Below are positions 41,310 to 50,325 of a stretch of DNA of 64,000 bases, piece after piece. The notes under the pieces are model-generated. The model did not search any database and was not told where the DNA came from. It was given only the letters and a program-made list of their open reading frames with translations. Source of the stretch: Bradyrhizobium hereditatis (GTDB lineage: Bacteria; Pseudomonadota; Alphaproteobacteria; Rhizobiales; Xanthobacteraceae); the NCBI RefSeq assembly GCF_020329435.1, contig NZ_JAGKJK010000012.1:176779-240778 (forward strand), in the 5' to 3' direction. Every line of letters starts with the position of its first letter. The first letter of the stretch is position 1. Made by a program: the position numbers and the translations under genes.

Positions 41310-43760
41310 CTAGAAGCCGCCCTCCTCTTCGGCGACCAGAATCTCGCGTTTGCCGGCGTGATTTGCCTGGCCAACGATGCCTTCGAGTTCCATCCGTTCC
41401 ATCAAGGAGGCGGCGCGGTTGTAGCCGATCTGCAGGCGGCGCTGAATATAGGACGTCGAGGCCTTGCGGTCGCGTTTGACGATCGCGACCGCCTGCGCGA
41501 ACAGGTCGCCGCCGCCATCGCCGCCCATGCCGGTGGAATCGAAGACTGCGCCGTCTTCTTCGCTCGGCTCCTCCGCAGTGACCGCTTCCAGATATTCCGG
41601 CGCGCCTTGCGTCTTGAGGTGACGTACGACCTTTTCGACTTCCTCGTCGGAAGCAAAGGGCCCGTGCACGCGGCTGATGCGGCCACCGCCGGCCATATAG
41701 AGCATGTCGCCCTGGCCGAGCAGTTGCTCGGCGCCCATCTCGCCGAGAATGGTGCGGCTGTCGATCTTCGATGTGACCTGGAATGCGATGCGGGTCGGGA
41801 AGTTCGCTTTGATGGTGCCGGTGATGACGTCGACCGACGGGCGCTGGGTGGCGAGGATGACGTGGAGTCCCGCCGCGCGCGCCATCTGCGCCAGACGCTG
41901 CACCGCGCCTTCGATGTCCTTGCCGGCGACCATCATCAGGTCGGCCATTTCGTCGACGATGATGACGATATAGGGCAGCGGTTCGAGGTCGAGCTTTTCT
42001 TCCTCGTAGATCGCCTTGCCGGTTTCCTTGTCGAAGCCGGTATGCACCGTGCGCGTCAGGTCCTCGCCCTTGCTCTTGGCTTCGCCTAGACGCTGGTTAT
42101 AGCCGTCGATATTGCGCACACCGAGCTTGGCCATCTTCTTGTAACGCTCTTCCATCTCGCGCACGGCCCATTTCAGCGCGACCACCGCCTTCTTCGGATC
42201 GGTGACGACCGGCGTCAGCAAATGCGGGATGCCGTCATAGACGGAGAGTTCGAGCATCTTCGGATCGACCATGATCAGCCGGCACTGATCCGGACGCAGC
42301 CGGTAGACCAGGCTAAGAATCATGGTGTTGATCGCGACCGATTTGCCGGAGCCGGTGGTGCCGGCGATCAGCATGTGCGGCGTCCGCGCCAGATCGATGA
42401 TGACAGGATCGCCACCGATGGTCTTGCCGAGGCAAAGCGGAAGCTTGGCGACCGACTCGTTGCTGTCCTTCGCGGTCAGCAATTCACGCAGGTAAACCTT
42501 CTCGCGATGCGCGTTCGGCAGCTCGATGCCGATGGCGTTGCGGCCGGCGACCACGGCGACGCGGGCGGACAGCGCGCTCATCGAGCGGGCGATATCGTCG
42601 GCGAGGCCGATGACGCGCGAAGACTTGATGCCGGGCGCCGGCTCGAGTTCGTAGAGCGTCACGACAGGTCCCGGATTGGCCTTGACGATCTCGCCGCGGA
42701 CACCGAAGTCGCCGAGCACGCCCTCCAGCGTGCGCGAATTGGCCTCCAGCTCGGCCTTGCTGAGCGGCTGGCGGTCGGACGCCTTGGGCGCCGTCAGCAT
42801 CGAAACCGAGGGCAGTTCGAACTTGTCGGATTTGCGGGCAGATGGACGCGGCGCGGCCTTCTTGCGCGGAGCGCGGGGGGCTTCCTCCTCCTCCTCGTCC
42901 TCCTCTTCTTCCTCCTCCTCGTCCTCGAATTCCTCATCCTGCGGGGCCAGCTTTGGTGCTGCGCGGCCGCCGAGGCTCGGCTCCTGACGTTCGAACGCGG
43001 CGGTGCGGGAAGGCGTCGAGCTCGACACCAGCGATCGGTAGGCCGCGCTCATCAGCCATCCGATCCGCGCCTTTGCGCTCATCAGGGCATGATACACCCA
43101 TCCGAGCGACACCGAGCTGCGATCCCCTTCCTCGACAAAGGGCGTGTCATCGTCCTCGATCGGCGTCAGCTCTTCTTCCTGTGAGCGCGAGCCCCAGCCG
43201 CAGGCAAACAGGAACGTCGCGGACATCGCCACGAACAGGATGATGCCGAGCACAAGGCGATAAGTGAAACCGGCCGGTCCGAACACCACGGCGGGCGCGC
43301 GCACCAGCGCGTCGCCGACGACGCCGCCAAGCCCGGTCGGCAGCGCCCACGCGCCGCCATGCGGCCAGCAGCTTGCAAAGCCTGCCGCGATCGCCGTGCA
43401 GAGAATCCAGCATCCAAGGCGCAGCGCCTCGCGATCGAAGGGGCGATGGGTCAGCATGCGCCAGCCCCACACCGCGACGGGCAGGATCAGCATGATCGCG
43501 CCGAGGCCGAGAATCTGCATCAACAGATCGGCACCGATCGCGCCGGGATATCCGAGCACGTTGCGGATCGGGCGCGAGGTCGCATGGCTCAGGCTCGGGT
43601 CCTGTACCGACCACGTCATCAAGGCCGCCGCCGCCACGCCGGACAGTGCGATCAGGCTGAGGCCCATGAGTTCGCGCAGGCGCCGCGCCAGGGCCTCGCG
43701 GATCGAGACCGGCAGATGGCCGACCAGGGGGATGACACGTTCGATCGCTGGCATGCTCAT
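41310..43760 (-). CDS. ftsK: DNA translocase FtsK
   Basis: FtsK couples division to chromosome dimer resolution by pumping DNA through the septum. The 816-residue protein has four membrane segments (about 33-50, 75-100, 115-133 and 165-188), an unusually acidic linker with a long Glu run at about 277-293, and a RecA-like motor with Walker A GTTGSGKS. A C-terminal gamma domain (about 740-805) should recognise KOPS. The ATG at 43760 is used; a second at 43754 is possible. Confidence 0.96.
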   Translation of the reverse strand: MSMPAIERVIPLVGHLPVSIREALARRLRELMGLSLIALSGVAAAALMTWSVQDPSLSHATSRPIRNVLGYPGAIGADLLMQILGLGAIMLILPVAVWGWRMLTHRPFDREALRLGCWILCTAIAAGFASCWPHGGAWALPTGLGGVVGDALVRAPAVVFGPAGFTYRLVLGIILFVAMSATFLFACGWGSRSQEEELTPIEDDDTPFVEEGDRSSVSLGWVYHALMSAKARIGWLMSAAYRSLVSSSTPSRTAAFERQEPSLGGRAAPKLAPQDEEFEDEEEEEEEDEEEEEAPRAPRKKAAPRPSARKSDKFELPSVSMLTAPKASDRQPLSKAELEANSRTLEGVLGDFGVRGEIVKANPGPVVTLYELEPAPGIKSSRVIGLADDIARSMSALSARVAVVAGRNAIGIELPNAHREKVYLRELLTAKDSNESVAKLPLCLGKTIGGDPVIIDLARTPHMLIAGTTGSGKSVAINTMILSLVYRLRPDQCRLIMVDPKMLELSVYDGIPHLLTPVVTDPKKAVVALKWAVREMEERYKKMAKLGVRNIDGYNQRLGEAKSKGEDLTRTVHTGFDKETGKAIYEEEKLDLEPLPYIVIIVDEMADLMMVAGKDIEGAVQRLAQMARAAGLHVILATQRPSVDVITGTIKANFPTRIAFQVTSKIDSRTILGEMGAEQLLGQGDMLYMAGGGRISRVHGPFASDEEVEKVVRHLKTQGAPEYLEAVTAEEPSEEDGAVFDSTGMGGDGGGDLFAQAVAIVKRDRKASTSYIQRRLQIGYNRAASLMERMELEGIVGQANHAGKREILVAEEEGGF

Positions 43761-43772
43761 TAGGCCCTGCGA

Positions 43773-45056
43773 TTAATCCAGAATTTCGACCAGCCGGTGC
43801 AATGCCTCGGCTGTTGATTCACTGTCTGAGACCAGCGCAAGACGGATGTAGCCTGCGCCCGGATTGAAGCCGTCGGGTTGCAGCCGCGACAGATAGCTGC
43901 CCGGAATCACGCGGACGCCCGCGTCGCGATAGAGTCTTACCGCCGCCGCCTCGTCACCGCCGCGCTCGGATACGTCGAGCCAGACGCAGAAGCCGCCGGC
44001 CGGCCGCACATAGCCGTAACGGCTGCCGAGAATCTGGTCGGCGAGATCGAACTTGATGCGGTAGAGCCTGCGGTTCTCCTCGACATGCGTCTCGTCGCTA
44101 TAGGCCGCGACCGCGACATGCTGCAGTGGCACCGGCACCTGGGGTGCTGCGACGTTGCGCAATTCATGGAAGGCGGCGAGAAACTTCCGGTCGCCGGCGG
44201 CAAAGCCGACGCGCATGCCGGGAAGGTTCGAGCGCTTCGACAGCGACTGGAATGCAATGACATTGGTGAAGTCGGGCCCGGCGCATTCCAGCGCGCTGCC
44301 CGGCGCCTGCTTGGTATAGATTTCCGAATAGCACTCGTCGCTCAGGATCATGAAGCCATAGGCGTCCGCGAGTTTCTTTAGTCGCGTGAAGTAGTCGCGC
44401 GAGGCGACGGCGCCTTGCGGGTTGGCGGGCGAGGCAATGTAGATCGCGACGGTCCGCGCCAGCGTCGCTTCGTCAAGCGTGTCGAGATCGGGCAAAAAGC
44501 CGTTGGCGATCGTGGTCGGCAGGTAGATCAGTTCACAGCCAGCCGCGCGAGCGCCCGCGCCATAGGCCGGATAAAACGGGTTGGGCATCAGAATCGCGGG
44601 CCTGCCCTTGCGCGGGCCGACATAGCGGGCGGCCGTGATCGCGGCAAAGAACAGCCCTTCGCGGCTGCCGTTCAGGACCAGGATCTCGCTCTCGGGATCA
44701 ATGGGCCGCGGCAGATCGAATCGTTTCGACAGCCAGTTGGCGGCGGCGCGCCTGAACGGCTCGATCCCCTTGGCCAGGGGATAGCGCCCGAATTCGGCGA
44801 TGTGTTTTGCCAGCACCGGCCCGACGAAGTCAGGCACCGGGTGCTGCGGCTCGCCTAATGAGAGCGTGATCAATGGCTTGGCCGGCTGGTACGGCGCCAA
44901 TAGCTCGGTCGTCCGGATAAAGGGCGAGCGCTCGGCCTGACCGGCAGATGCGTTGCCGGCGCCGTGCGCCACGCCGGAAGGGACGGTCATTGCCATGTCT
45001 GAAACGCCAGTACTCTCAAAAGCAGCCGAGGTCTTTTCCCGGGACTGCGAACCCAT
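43773..45056 (-). CDS. Class I/II PLP aminotransferase, DapC-like
   Basis: The 427-residue protein is a fold-type I aminotransferase. It has LSLGEPQHPVP, the block LVLNGSREGLFF, NPFYPAYGAGARAAG, the Asp-Tyr region ILSDECYSE and the PLP lysine in SLSKRSNLPGMRVGF. Similar proteins are annotated as succinyldiaminopimelate transaminase. The substrate cannot be fixed from sequence. The ATG at 45056 follows GGTGATTTG; an ATG at 44996 (MAMTVPSG) would remove a poorly conserved N-terminus. Confidence 0.88.
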   Translation of the reverse strand: MGSQSREKTSAAFESTGVSDMAMTVPSGVAHGAGNASAGQAERSPFIRTTELLAPYQPAKPLITLSLGEPQHPVPDFVGPVLAKHIAEFGRYPLAKGIEPFRRAAANWLSKRFDLPRPIDPESEILVLNGSREGLFFAAITAARYVGPRKGRPAILMPNPFYPAYGAGARAAGCELIYLPTTIANGFLPDLDTLDEATLARTVAIYIASPANPQGAVASRDYFTRLKKLADAYGFMILSDECYSEIYTKQAPGSALECAGPDFTNVIAFQSLSKRSNLPGMRVGFAAGDRKFLAAFHELRNVAAPQVPVPLQHVAVAAYSDETHVEENRRLYRIKFDLADQILGSRYGYVRPAGGFCVWLDVSERGGDEAAAVRLYRDAGVRVIPGSYLSRLQPDGFNPGAGYIRLALVSDSESTAEALHRLVEILD

Positions 45057-45212
45057 CAAATCACCATAGATACGGCGAGGTTAAGACGCGATTAACCATC
45101 GAAGCCTGCAGCGATTTTACGGCCTTTGACCTTTGGAACCGAGGTTTTTCGGGGATCCGCGACAAGGGTTGAAGACGGCGGGGGCCCTTGGGCGGGAGAA
45201 ACAAAAAAGAAA

Positions 45213-45238
45213 GGGGCTCCAACTTGCGCTGGAGCCCC
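45213..45238 (-). terminator. Intrinsic terminator of the glnK1-amtB1 unit
   Basis: GGGGCTCCA and TGGAGCCCC form a perfect 9-bp stem with an 8-base loop. On the minus strand it is followed by a T-rich run (TTTCTTTTTTG). It lies about 83 bases past the amtB1 stop. Confidence 0.88.
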
Positions 45239-45321
45239 TCAACGGTCAGGGCATTGCCGGGTATGTGCCCGAACCGGAGTAGTGGATGCGACCTCCTCTC
45301 GGGATCGCACCCCGGGAGAAC

Positions 45322-46770
45322 TTACATGTTGTAAGCGCGCTCGGTGTGCTCGGTGACGTCGAGGCCTTCACGCTCGGTCTCGACGTTGACGCGCAGACCG
45401 ACGATCACGTCGACCACCTTGAAGAGGATCGCCGAACCGATGCCCGACCAGACCAGCGTGGTGCAGACGCCCCAGAGCTGAGAGGTGATCTGGGCGACGA
45501 AGTCGTAGTCCGCGACCTTCGGCGGAATGGCGGTGTAGTCGATGACGCCCGCGCCACCGAGGGCCGGATTGACCAGGATGCCGGTGCCAATCGCGCCGAC
45601 GATGCCGCCGACGCAGTGGACGCCGAACACGTCGAGCGAGTCGTCATAGCCGAGCGAGTTCTTCACCACGGTGCAGAAGAACAGGCAGACGACACCGACC
45701 ACGAGGCCGAGCACGATCGCGCCCATCGGACCGGCAAAGCCGGCTGCCGGGGTGACCGCCACGAGGCCCGCCACCGCGCCGGACAATGCGCCGAGCACGG
45801 AGGGATGGCCCTTGACGATCCATTCCGCGAACATCCAGGCCATCGCCGCCGCTGCGGTTGCAACGAAGGAGTTGGTCATGGCGAGCGCGGCGCCGCCCGA
45901 GGCTTCCAGGTTCGATCCGGCGTTGAAGCCGAACCAGCCGACCCAGAGCAGCGAAGCGCCGATCATGCTCATGGTCAGGGAGTGCGGAGCCATCAGCTCC
46001 TTGCCGTAGCCGACACGCTTGCCGATCAGGAGCGCACCGACCAAGCCGGCGATACCGGCATTGATGTGCACCACGGTGCCGCCGGCGAAGTCGATCGCTC
46101 CCTTCTTGAAGATCCAGCCGGCATCGGCGTTGATCTCGTCGAGCTTGGCCTGCGCCGCCGTCTTCGCCGCACCGTCAGCCGCTGCGGCGAGCGCCTTGGC
46201 TGCATCCTGGATCGCATCCGGACCGGGCCAGTACCAGACCATGTGCGCGATCGGGAGGTAGATCAGCGTGACCCAGAGCGGGATGAACAGCGCGATTGCC
46301 GCGAACTTCATGCGCTCGGCAAAGGCACCGACGATGAGGGCGGGGGTGATCGCCGCAAACGTCATCTGGAAGCAGATATAGATCAGTTCGGAGATGTTGG
46401 CGTCGACGCTGAAGGTCGCCACCTTCGAATCCGTGGTCACACCCATCAGGAAGGCCTTGGAGAAGCCGCCGATGAAGTCGGATCCGCCGGTGAAGGCGAG
46501 GCTGTAGCCGTAGAGGGCCCACAGAACGACAACGATGCAGACCGTGTAGAAGACCTGCATCAGGACCGAGAGCATGTTCTTGGAGCGGACGAGACCACCA
46601 TAGAACAGCGCCAGGCCCGGGATGGTCATCAACAGCACCAGCACTGTCGAGGTCAGCATCCAGGCGTTGTCGCCCTTGTTGACGGTCGGCTCGGCATAGG
46701 CAGCGGTCGCGGCGAACATGCCGACTGCGAGCGCCGCCAATCCCGCGCTATAGGGACGTTTAAACGTCAT
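45322..46770 (-). CDS. amtB: Ammonium transporter AmtB (copy 1)
   Basis: AmtB conducts ammonium across the inner membrane. The 482-residue protein has an N-terminal signal segment, then eleven expected membrane spans. The pore histidines are seen in PIAHMVWYWP and DVFGVHCVGG. Between the first His and the FAGGTVVHINAG span lies an Ala-rich insert of roughly 40 residues, beginning PDAIQDAAKALAAAAD, that is absent in copy 2. The ATG at 46770 has AGGAG upstream. It follows glnK1 by 37 bases, the standard PII-Amt pairing. Confidence 0.96.
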   Translation of the reverse strand: MTFKRPYSAGLAALAVGMFAATAAYAEPTVNKGDNAWMLTSTVLVLLMTIPGLALFYGGLVRSKNMLSVLMQVFYTVCIVVVLWALYGYSLAFTGGSDFIGGFSKAFLMGVTTDSKVATFSVDANISELIYICFQMTFAAITPALIVGAFAERMKFAAIALFIPLWVTLIYLPIAHMVWYWPGPDAIQDAAKALAAAADGAAKTAAQAKLDEINADAGWIFKKGAIDFAGGTVVHINAGIAGLVGALLIGKRVGYGKELMAPHSLTMSMIGASLLWVGWFGFNAGSNLEASGGAALAMTNSFVATAAAAMAWMFAEWIVKGHPSVLGALSGAVAGLVAVTPAAGFAGPMGAIVLGLVVGVVCLFFCTVVKNSLGYDDSLDVFGVHCVGGIVGAIGTGILVNPALGGAGVIDYTAIPPKVADYDFVAQITSQLWGVCTTLVWSGIGSAILFKVVDVIVGLRVNVETEREGLDVTEHTERAYNM

Positions 46771-46807
46771 TGATTCTACTCCTGAATGGTAAGGTTTGTG
46801 CGCAAAA

Positions 46808-47146
46808 TCAGAGGGCCGCGGCATCCGCCTCACCGGTGCGGATGCGGACCGCATGGTCGAGGTTGATGACGAAGATCTTGCCGTCGCCGATCTGTCCGGT
46901 CTTGGCGGCTGACGTGATGGCGTCGATGGTCTTGTCAACCTGATCGGAGGCCACGGCGACCTCAATCTTGATCTTGGGCAGGAAGCTCACGGCGTATTCG
47001 GCGCCGCGATAGATTTCAGTGTGGCCCTTCTGGCGGCCATAACCTTTGACTTCGGTCACCGTGAGGCCGTGAACGCCGATGGCGGTCAGGGCGTCGCGGA
47101 CTTCTTCGAGTTTGAATGGCTTGATGATCGCCATAACAATTTTCAT
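46808..47146 (-). CDS. glnK: PII nitrogen regulatory protein GlnK (copy 1)
   Basis: GlnK is the PII protein that senses 2-oxoglutarate and ATP/ADP and blocks AmtB when nitrogen is plentiful. The 112-residue protein has MKIVMAIIKPFKLEEVR, the T-loop with the uridylylation Tyr (GRQKGHTEIYRGAEY) and the C-loop GKIFV. The ATG at 47146 gives the usual N-terminus. A candidate sigma-54 promoter lies about 95 bases upstream. Confidence 0.97.
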   Translation of the reverse strand: MKIVMAIIKPFKLEEVRDALTAIGVHGLTVTEVKGYGRQKGHTEIYRGAEYAVSFLPKIKIEVAVASDQVDKTIDAITSAAKTGQIGDGKIFVINLDHAVRIRTGEADAAAL

Positions 47147-47250
47147 GGGTCTTGGTCCCCGCTTGGGCCCGGCTGGGAGGGACCGGGCGTTCTCGACTGA
47201 GATCACCACGCGGAGATGTTCACTACGCGGGCACAGCCAGGACCCTTAGA

Positions 47251-47266
47251 ATCAAATGCCGTGCCA
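47251..47266 (-). promoter_or_regulatory. Candidate sigma-54 promoter of glnK1-amtB1
   Basis: Read on the minus strand it is TGGCACGGCATTTGAT. The -24 part matches the TGGCACG consensus perfectly and the -12 part reads TTGA in place of TTGC. The spacing GG-N10-GA is canonical. This suits nitrogen-controlled (NtrC-activated) expression of glnK-amtB; the transcription start should fall near 47240. No convincing NtrC binding pair was identified. Confidence 0.5.
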
Positions 47267-47362
47267 GATCGGGACCATTCACTAACAGATTATGAATTCG
47301 GCCCTTTTTGCCCTCCGCGGGAATTGCATCTTCCTGCGCCATTCCGTCGCGCCCAAAGCGTA

Positions 47363-47395
47363 GTCAGGCCTGCACAAATCGTGAGCAGGCCTGAC
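47363..47395 (-). terminator. Hairpin downstream of amtB2
   Basis: GTCAGGCCTGC and GCAGGCCTGAC form a perfect 11-bp stem with an 11-base loop, 58 bases past the amtB2 stop. The T run after it is poor, so it may be a weak terminator or a pause/processing hairpin. Confidence 0.6.
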
Positions 47396-47453
47396 GGCCG
47401 ACACATTCGTGCTCAGCGGTAGAGCAACAAAATGGTAGCGGGGTGGGTGTCCG

Positions 47454-48761
47454 CTACTGCAGGGCTTCGCCGTGCTGGGAGATATCGAGGCCTTCCAGCT
47501 CCTGCTGCAGCGAGACCCGCAGCGGCGCGAATACGCCCACCAGCTTGAGCAAGACAAAGGTCACGACCGCAGACCAAACCAGCGTGGCGGCGATCCCATA
47601 AAGCTGGGTCAGGACCTGCTGCGCGTTGCCCTCGAGCAGGCCCGAGGTGCCGCCGATGGCATTCACTGCAAAGACGCCGGCGAGCAATGTGCCGGTCAAT
47701 CCACCAATGCCGTGGACGCCGAAAACGTCGAGCGAATCGTCGTATTTGAAGCGCTGCTTCAGCCAGGTGCAGGCCCAGAAGCAGAGCGTCCCGGCGACGA
47801 CGCCGATCAGAACGCCATGCCACGGCGCAACGAAGCCCGAAGCCGGCGTGATCGTGCCAAGGCCCGCGATGGCACCCGAGATCATGCCGAGCACCGACGG
47901 CTTGCGCCGCGTCGCCCATTCGATCGCGGCCCAGGTTAGCGCACCAGCGCAGGCGGCGAGATGGGTCGCGGTGATCGCCATCACCGCGCGCGAATTGGCA
48001 GCCAGCGCCGATCCGCCGTTGAAGCCGAACCAGCCGACCCACAACAATCCGGTGCCGATCACGGCGAGCGACAGATCGAACGGGGCGAGGTTCTCGCTGC
48101 CATAGCCGTGACGCCGGCCCATCACCGTCGCGGCCACCAAACCGCCGATGCCGGCCGACAGATGCACGACGAGACCGCCGGCGAAATCGAGAACCCCCGC
48201 ACTTGCAAGGAATCCGCCGCCCCAGACCCAGTGCGCCAGCGGCACGTAGACGAACATGAACCAGCCGACGGAGAACAGGAGGTAGGCTGAAAACCGCATC
48301 CGGTCCGCGACCGCGCCCGCCACCAGCGCCACCGTGATGATCGCAAACGTCATCTGGTAAAGCATGAAAAGCGCTTCCGGGATCGTCTTCGCCGCCGGAT
48401 TGACGCTCTCCATCGTCATGCCGATCAGGAACCAGCGATCGAGCGTGCCGATCAAGGGGCCATCGCCGACAAAGGCCAGCGAATAGCCGAACGCCACCCA
48501 GAGAATCGAGATGATCGCAACGGCAGAGAGGCTCTGCGCCATCGTCGCCAGCACGTTCTTCTTGCGCACCATGCCGGAATAGAACAGCGCCAGGCCCGGT
48601 ATCGTCATCATCAATACGAGCGCAGTGGCGACGATCATCCAGGCGGTGTCGGCGGCGTTGATGGCGTGCGTCTCGGCCAAAGCAGGCGTCGCGAAGGAGA
48701 CGCTCGCCGCGAGCGTAATGAGCGCAGCATTGCGCGCTGCACGATACGATGGTGCCCCCAT
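47454..48761 (-). CDS. amtB: Ammonium transporter AmtB (copy 2)
   Basis: This 435-residue paralogue has an N-terminal signal segment, the AmtB start TAWMIVATALVLMMTIPG, and the pore histidines in VPLAHWVWGGG and DVFGVHGIGG. It lacks the Ala-rich insert seen in copy 1. The ATG at 48761 (MGAPSYRAARN) has GGGGGAA upstream. It follows glnK2 by 88 bases. With copy 1 it forms a tandem glnK-amtB-glnK-amtB array. Such paired modules are known in Rhodopseudomonas. Confidence 0.96.
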   Translation of the reverse strand: MGAPSYRAARNAALITLAASVSFATPALAETHAINAADTAWMIVATALVLMMTIPGLALFYSGMVRKKNVLATMAQSLSAVAIISILWVAFGYSLAFVGDGPLIGTLDRWFLIGMTMESVNPAAKTIPEALFMLYQMTFAIITVALVAGAVADRMRFSAYLLFSVGWFMFVYVPLAHWVWGGGFLASAGVLDFAGGLVVHLSAGIGGLVAATVMGRRHGYGSENLAPFDLSLAVIGTGLLWVGWFGFNGGSALAANSRAVMAITATHLAACAGALTWAAIEWATRRKPSVLGMISGAIAGLGTITPASGFVAPWHGVLIGVVAGTLCFWACTWLKQRFKYDDSLDVFGVHGIGGLTGTLLAGVFAVNAIGGTSGLLEGNAQQVLTQLYGIAATLVWSAVVTFVLLKLVGVFAPLRVSLQQELEGLDISQHGEALQ

Positions 48762-48849
48762 GGAATTCCCCCGGCCTGTTGTCGCGTCGCTGTCGTTTCT
48801 TAACTTCGCGCGTTCAGCATCGTTTGCCGCTGTGCGCTTTCGGTGATGC

Positions 48850-49188
48850 TCAGAGCGCGTCGCTATCGGTCTCGCCGGTTCGGATGCGCAGGGCGTGGTC
48901 GATCGGCGTGACGAAGATCTTGCCGTCGCCGATCTGCCCGGTACGCGCGTTCGCGGTGATGACTTCGACCGCCTTGTCCGCAACGTCGGACGCGACTGCG
49001 ATTTCGATTCGCAGCTTGGGCAGGAAGTTCACGACATACTCGGCGCCGCGATAGATTTCGGTATGGCCCTTCTGACGGCCATAGCCTTTGACCTCGGTCA
49101 CCGTCATGCCGTGCACGCCGATGGCCGTCAGCGCTTGGCGGACTTCGTCAAGCTTGAAAGGTTTGATGATGGCAACGACGAGTTTCAT
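48850..49188 (-). CDS. glnK: PII nitrogen regulatory protein GlnK (copy 2)
   Basis: This 112-residue PII protein is close to copy 1 and keeps the T-loop Tyr (GRQKGHTEIYRGAEY). It starts at the ATG at 49188 (MKLVVAIIKPFKLDEVR). It probably controls the adjacent AmtB2. I found no canonical sigma-54 site in its upstream gap, unlike copy 1, so the two modules may be differently regulated. Confidence 0.97.
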   Translation of the reverse strand: MKLVVAIIKPFKLDEVRQALTAIGVHGMTVTEVKGYGRQKGHTEIYRGAEYVVNFLPKLRIEIAVASDVADKAVEVITANARTGQIGDGKIFVTPIDHALRIRTGETDSDAL

Positions 49189-49434
49189 GATCCGGCCTTC
49201 ATTTCCCTGGACATTTCTTGAGCACGCGGCAGGCTGACGTCGGTCGGCTCGCTGCCGATGCAAATTTGGCATCTTTCTAGGCAAATGGCACAAAAAAGTT
49301 GCAGGTAGAAGGGGAAAACATTTCGACCTGGTGATGCCGATCACTGTACAGGCGGTCGGATCGTCCGCCAAAATGAGTTCTCACCCTCAGCCGCCCGCCG
49401 GCTATCTCCATTTTCCACGGCTCAAGGAAATAAA
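49189..49434. promoter_or_regulatory. Divergent glnK2/GYF_2 gene intergenic region
   Basis: No gene is seen in 246 bases. It contains TGGCAC-N7-TTGCA at 49287-49304 (12 bases between GG and GC, two more than sigma-54 spacing), which is not a canonical promoter. AAGGAA at 49424-49429 precedes the plus-strand start. Confidence 0.4.
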
Positions 49435-50322
49435 ATGTCGAACCGATCGTGGTTTTATGCCGCCAACGGCCAGCAACAGGGTCCTTATCCAGAGGGACAG
49501 CTTCGCGATCTCATCACCCGGGGCATGATCGGGGCGGATACGCTGGTCTGGACCGAGGGAATGTCGGGTTGGCAGCGGGCGGGGGAAATCCCGGGCCTGA
49601 TACCCGGCGGATCCGGCCCGCCCGCCTTCGCGCAGCCCGGCGGCCCGCCACAAATGGCCGGAAGCTACAGCGGAGGCCCACTGTCGATCGATTTCGGAAT
49701 TCTGGAGTTTGTCTGGCGCAGCCTCGTGCTCGCGATCGGCCTCATCTTTATCATCCCGGGACCGTGGGTCCTGGTGTGGTACACCAAATGGATCGTATCG
49801 TGCATCAAGGTGCCGGGGCGGCCCAACCTCGGCTTCGAAGGCGAAGCGATGACGATCGTTCCCTGGTATTTCGGAGCCGCCGTCATCATCATCGGGGTTG
49901 GCCTGACCGGTATCGAGTGGCTCAGCAATGTCGTGAACATCGGCCAGCTCGTTCTCTACTGGCTTTTCGTCAAATGGTTTATCGCCAACCTCTCGTCCAA
50001 CGGTCAGCCGCTCGGGCTCACCTTCACCGGTTCGGTTTGGGCCTATGTCGGATGGTCGATTCTGGCCGTCATCTCCGTCATCACCATTGTCGGATGGGCG
50101 TGGGTCTACGTCGCCTGGCTGCGATGGTTTTGCCGGAACATCGAGGGTACGCGCCGTGAAGTTCTCTTCATCGGCAGCGGGCTGGAGTTTCTGTGGCGCG
50201 CGCTCGTGGCTGTAATCGGCTTCTTCTTCATCATTCCGATACCTTGGGTGTATCGATGGATGATGCAGTGGCTGGCTTCGCAGACTGTTTTGGCGGAGCG
50301 CGGCACGCTGGCAAACGCGTAA
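49435..50322 (+). CDS. GYF_2-domain membrane protein with three internal repeats
   Basis: The 295-residue protein begins with a GYF_2 (DUF4339) domain (residues 1-50): WFYAANGQQQGPYP, IGADTLVWTEGMSGWQRA. A Gly/Pro-rich linker follows, then a DUF898-like membrane region. I see a threefold repeat, each an aromatic-rich hydrophobic hairpin ending near a Trp pair (ILEFVWRSLVLAIG; VWAYVGWSILAVIS; LEFLWRALVAVIGF). Function is unknown; GYF domains bind proline-rich peptides, so a membrane adaptor role is possible. AAGGAA precedes the ATG. Confidence 0.85.
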   Translation: MSNRSWFYAANGQQQGPYPEGQLRDLITRGMIGADTLVWTEGMSGWQRAGEIPGLIPGGSGPPAFAQPGGPPQMAGSYSGGPLSIDFGILEFVWRSLVLAIGLIFIIPGPWVLVWYTKWIVSCIKVPGRPNLGFEGEAMTIVPWYFGAAVIIIGVGLTGIEWLSNVVNIGQLVLYWLFVKWFIANLSSNGQPLGLTFTGSVWAYVGWSILAVISVITIVGWAWVYVAWLRWFCRNIEGTRREVLFIGSGLEFLWRALVAVIGFFFIIPIPWVYRWMMQWLASQTVLAERGTLANA

Positions 50323-50325
50323 GCC

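Larger units (their letters stand above)
47147..47453. promoter_or_regulatory. Gap between amtB2 and glnK1
   Basis: These 307 bases contain no gene. They hold the sigma-54-like site (47251-47266), a small 5' leader hairpin (GCCCGG at 47167 with CCGGGC at 47183), and a perfect hairpin near the amtB2 end (47363-47395). Confidence 0.6.

Noticed and set aside
41277..42089. Long plus-strand frames opposite ftsK and other genes
   Set aside because: They lie antisense to well-supported genes and show the Arg/Ala/Gly-rich composition of GC-rich shadow frames.
45286..46773. A 495-codon plus-strand frame opposite amtB1
   Set aside because: It mirrors the amtB1 coding region, is His/Asp/Arg-rich and has no recognisable domain. 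The minus-strand AmtB reading is certain.
49287..49304. Sigma-54-like TGGCAC...TTGCA upstream of the GYF_2 gene
   Set aside because: Twelve bases separate GG and GC instead of ten, and it points away from glnK2. Not called as a promoter.
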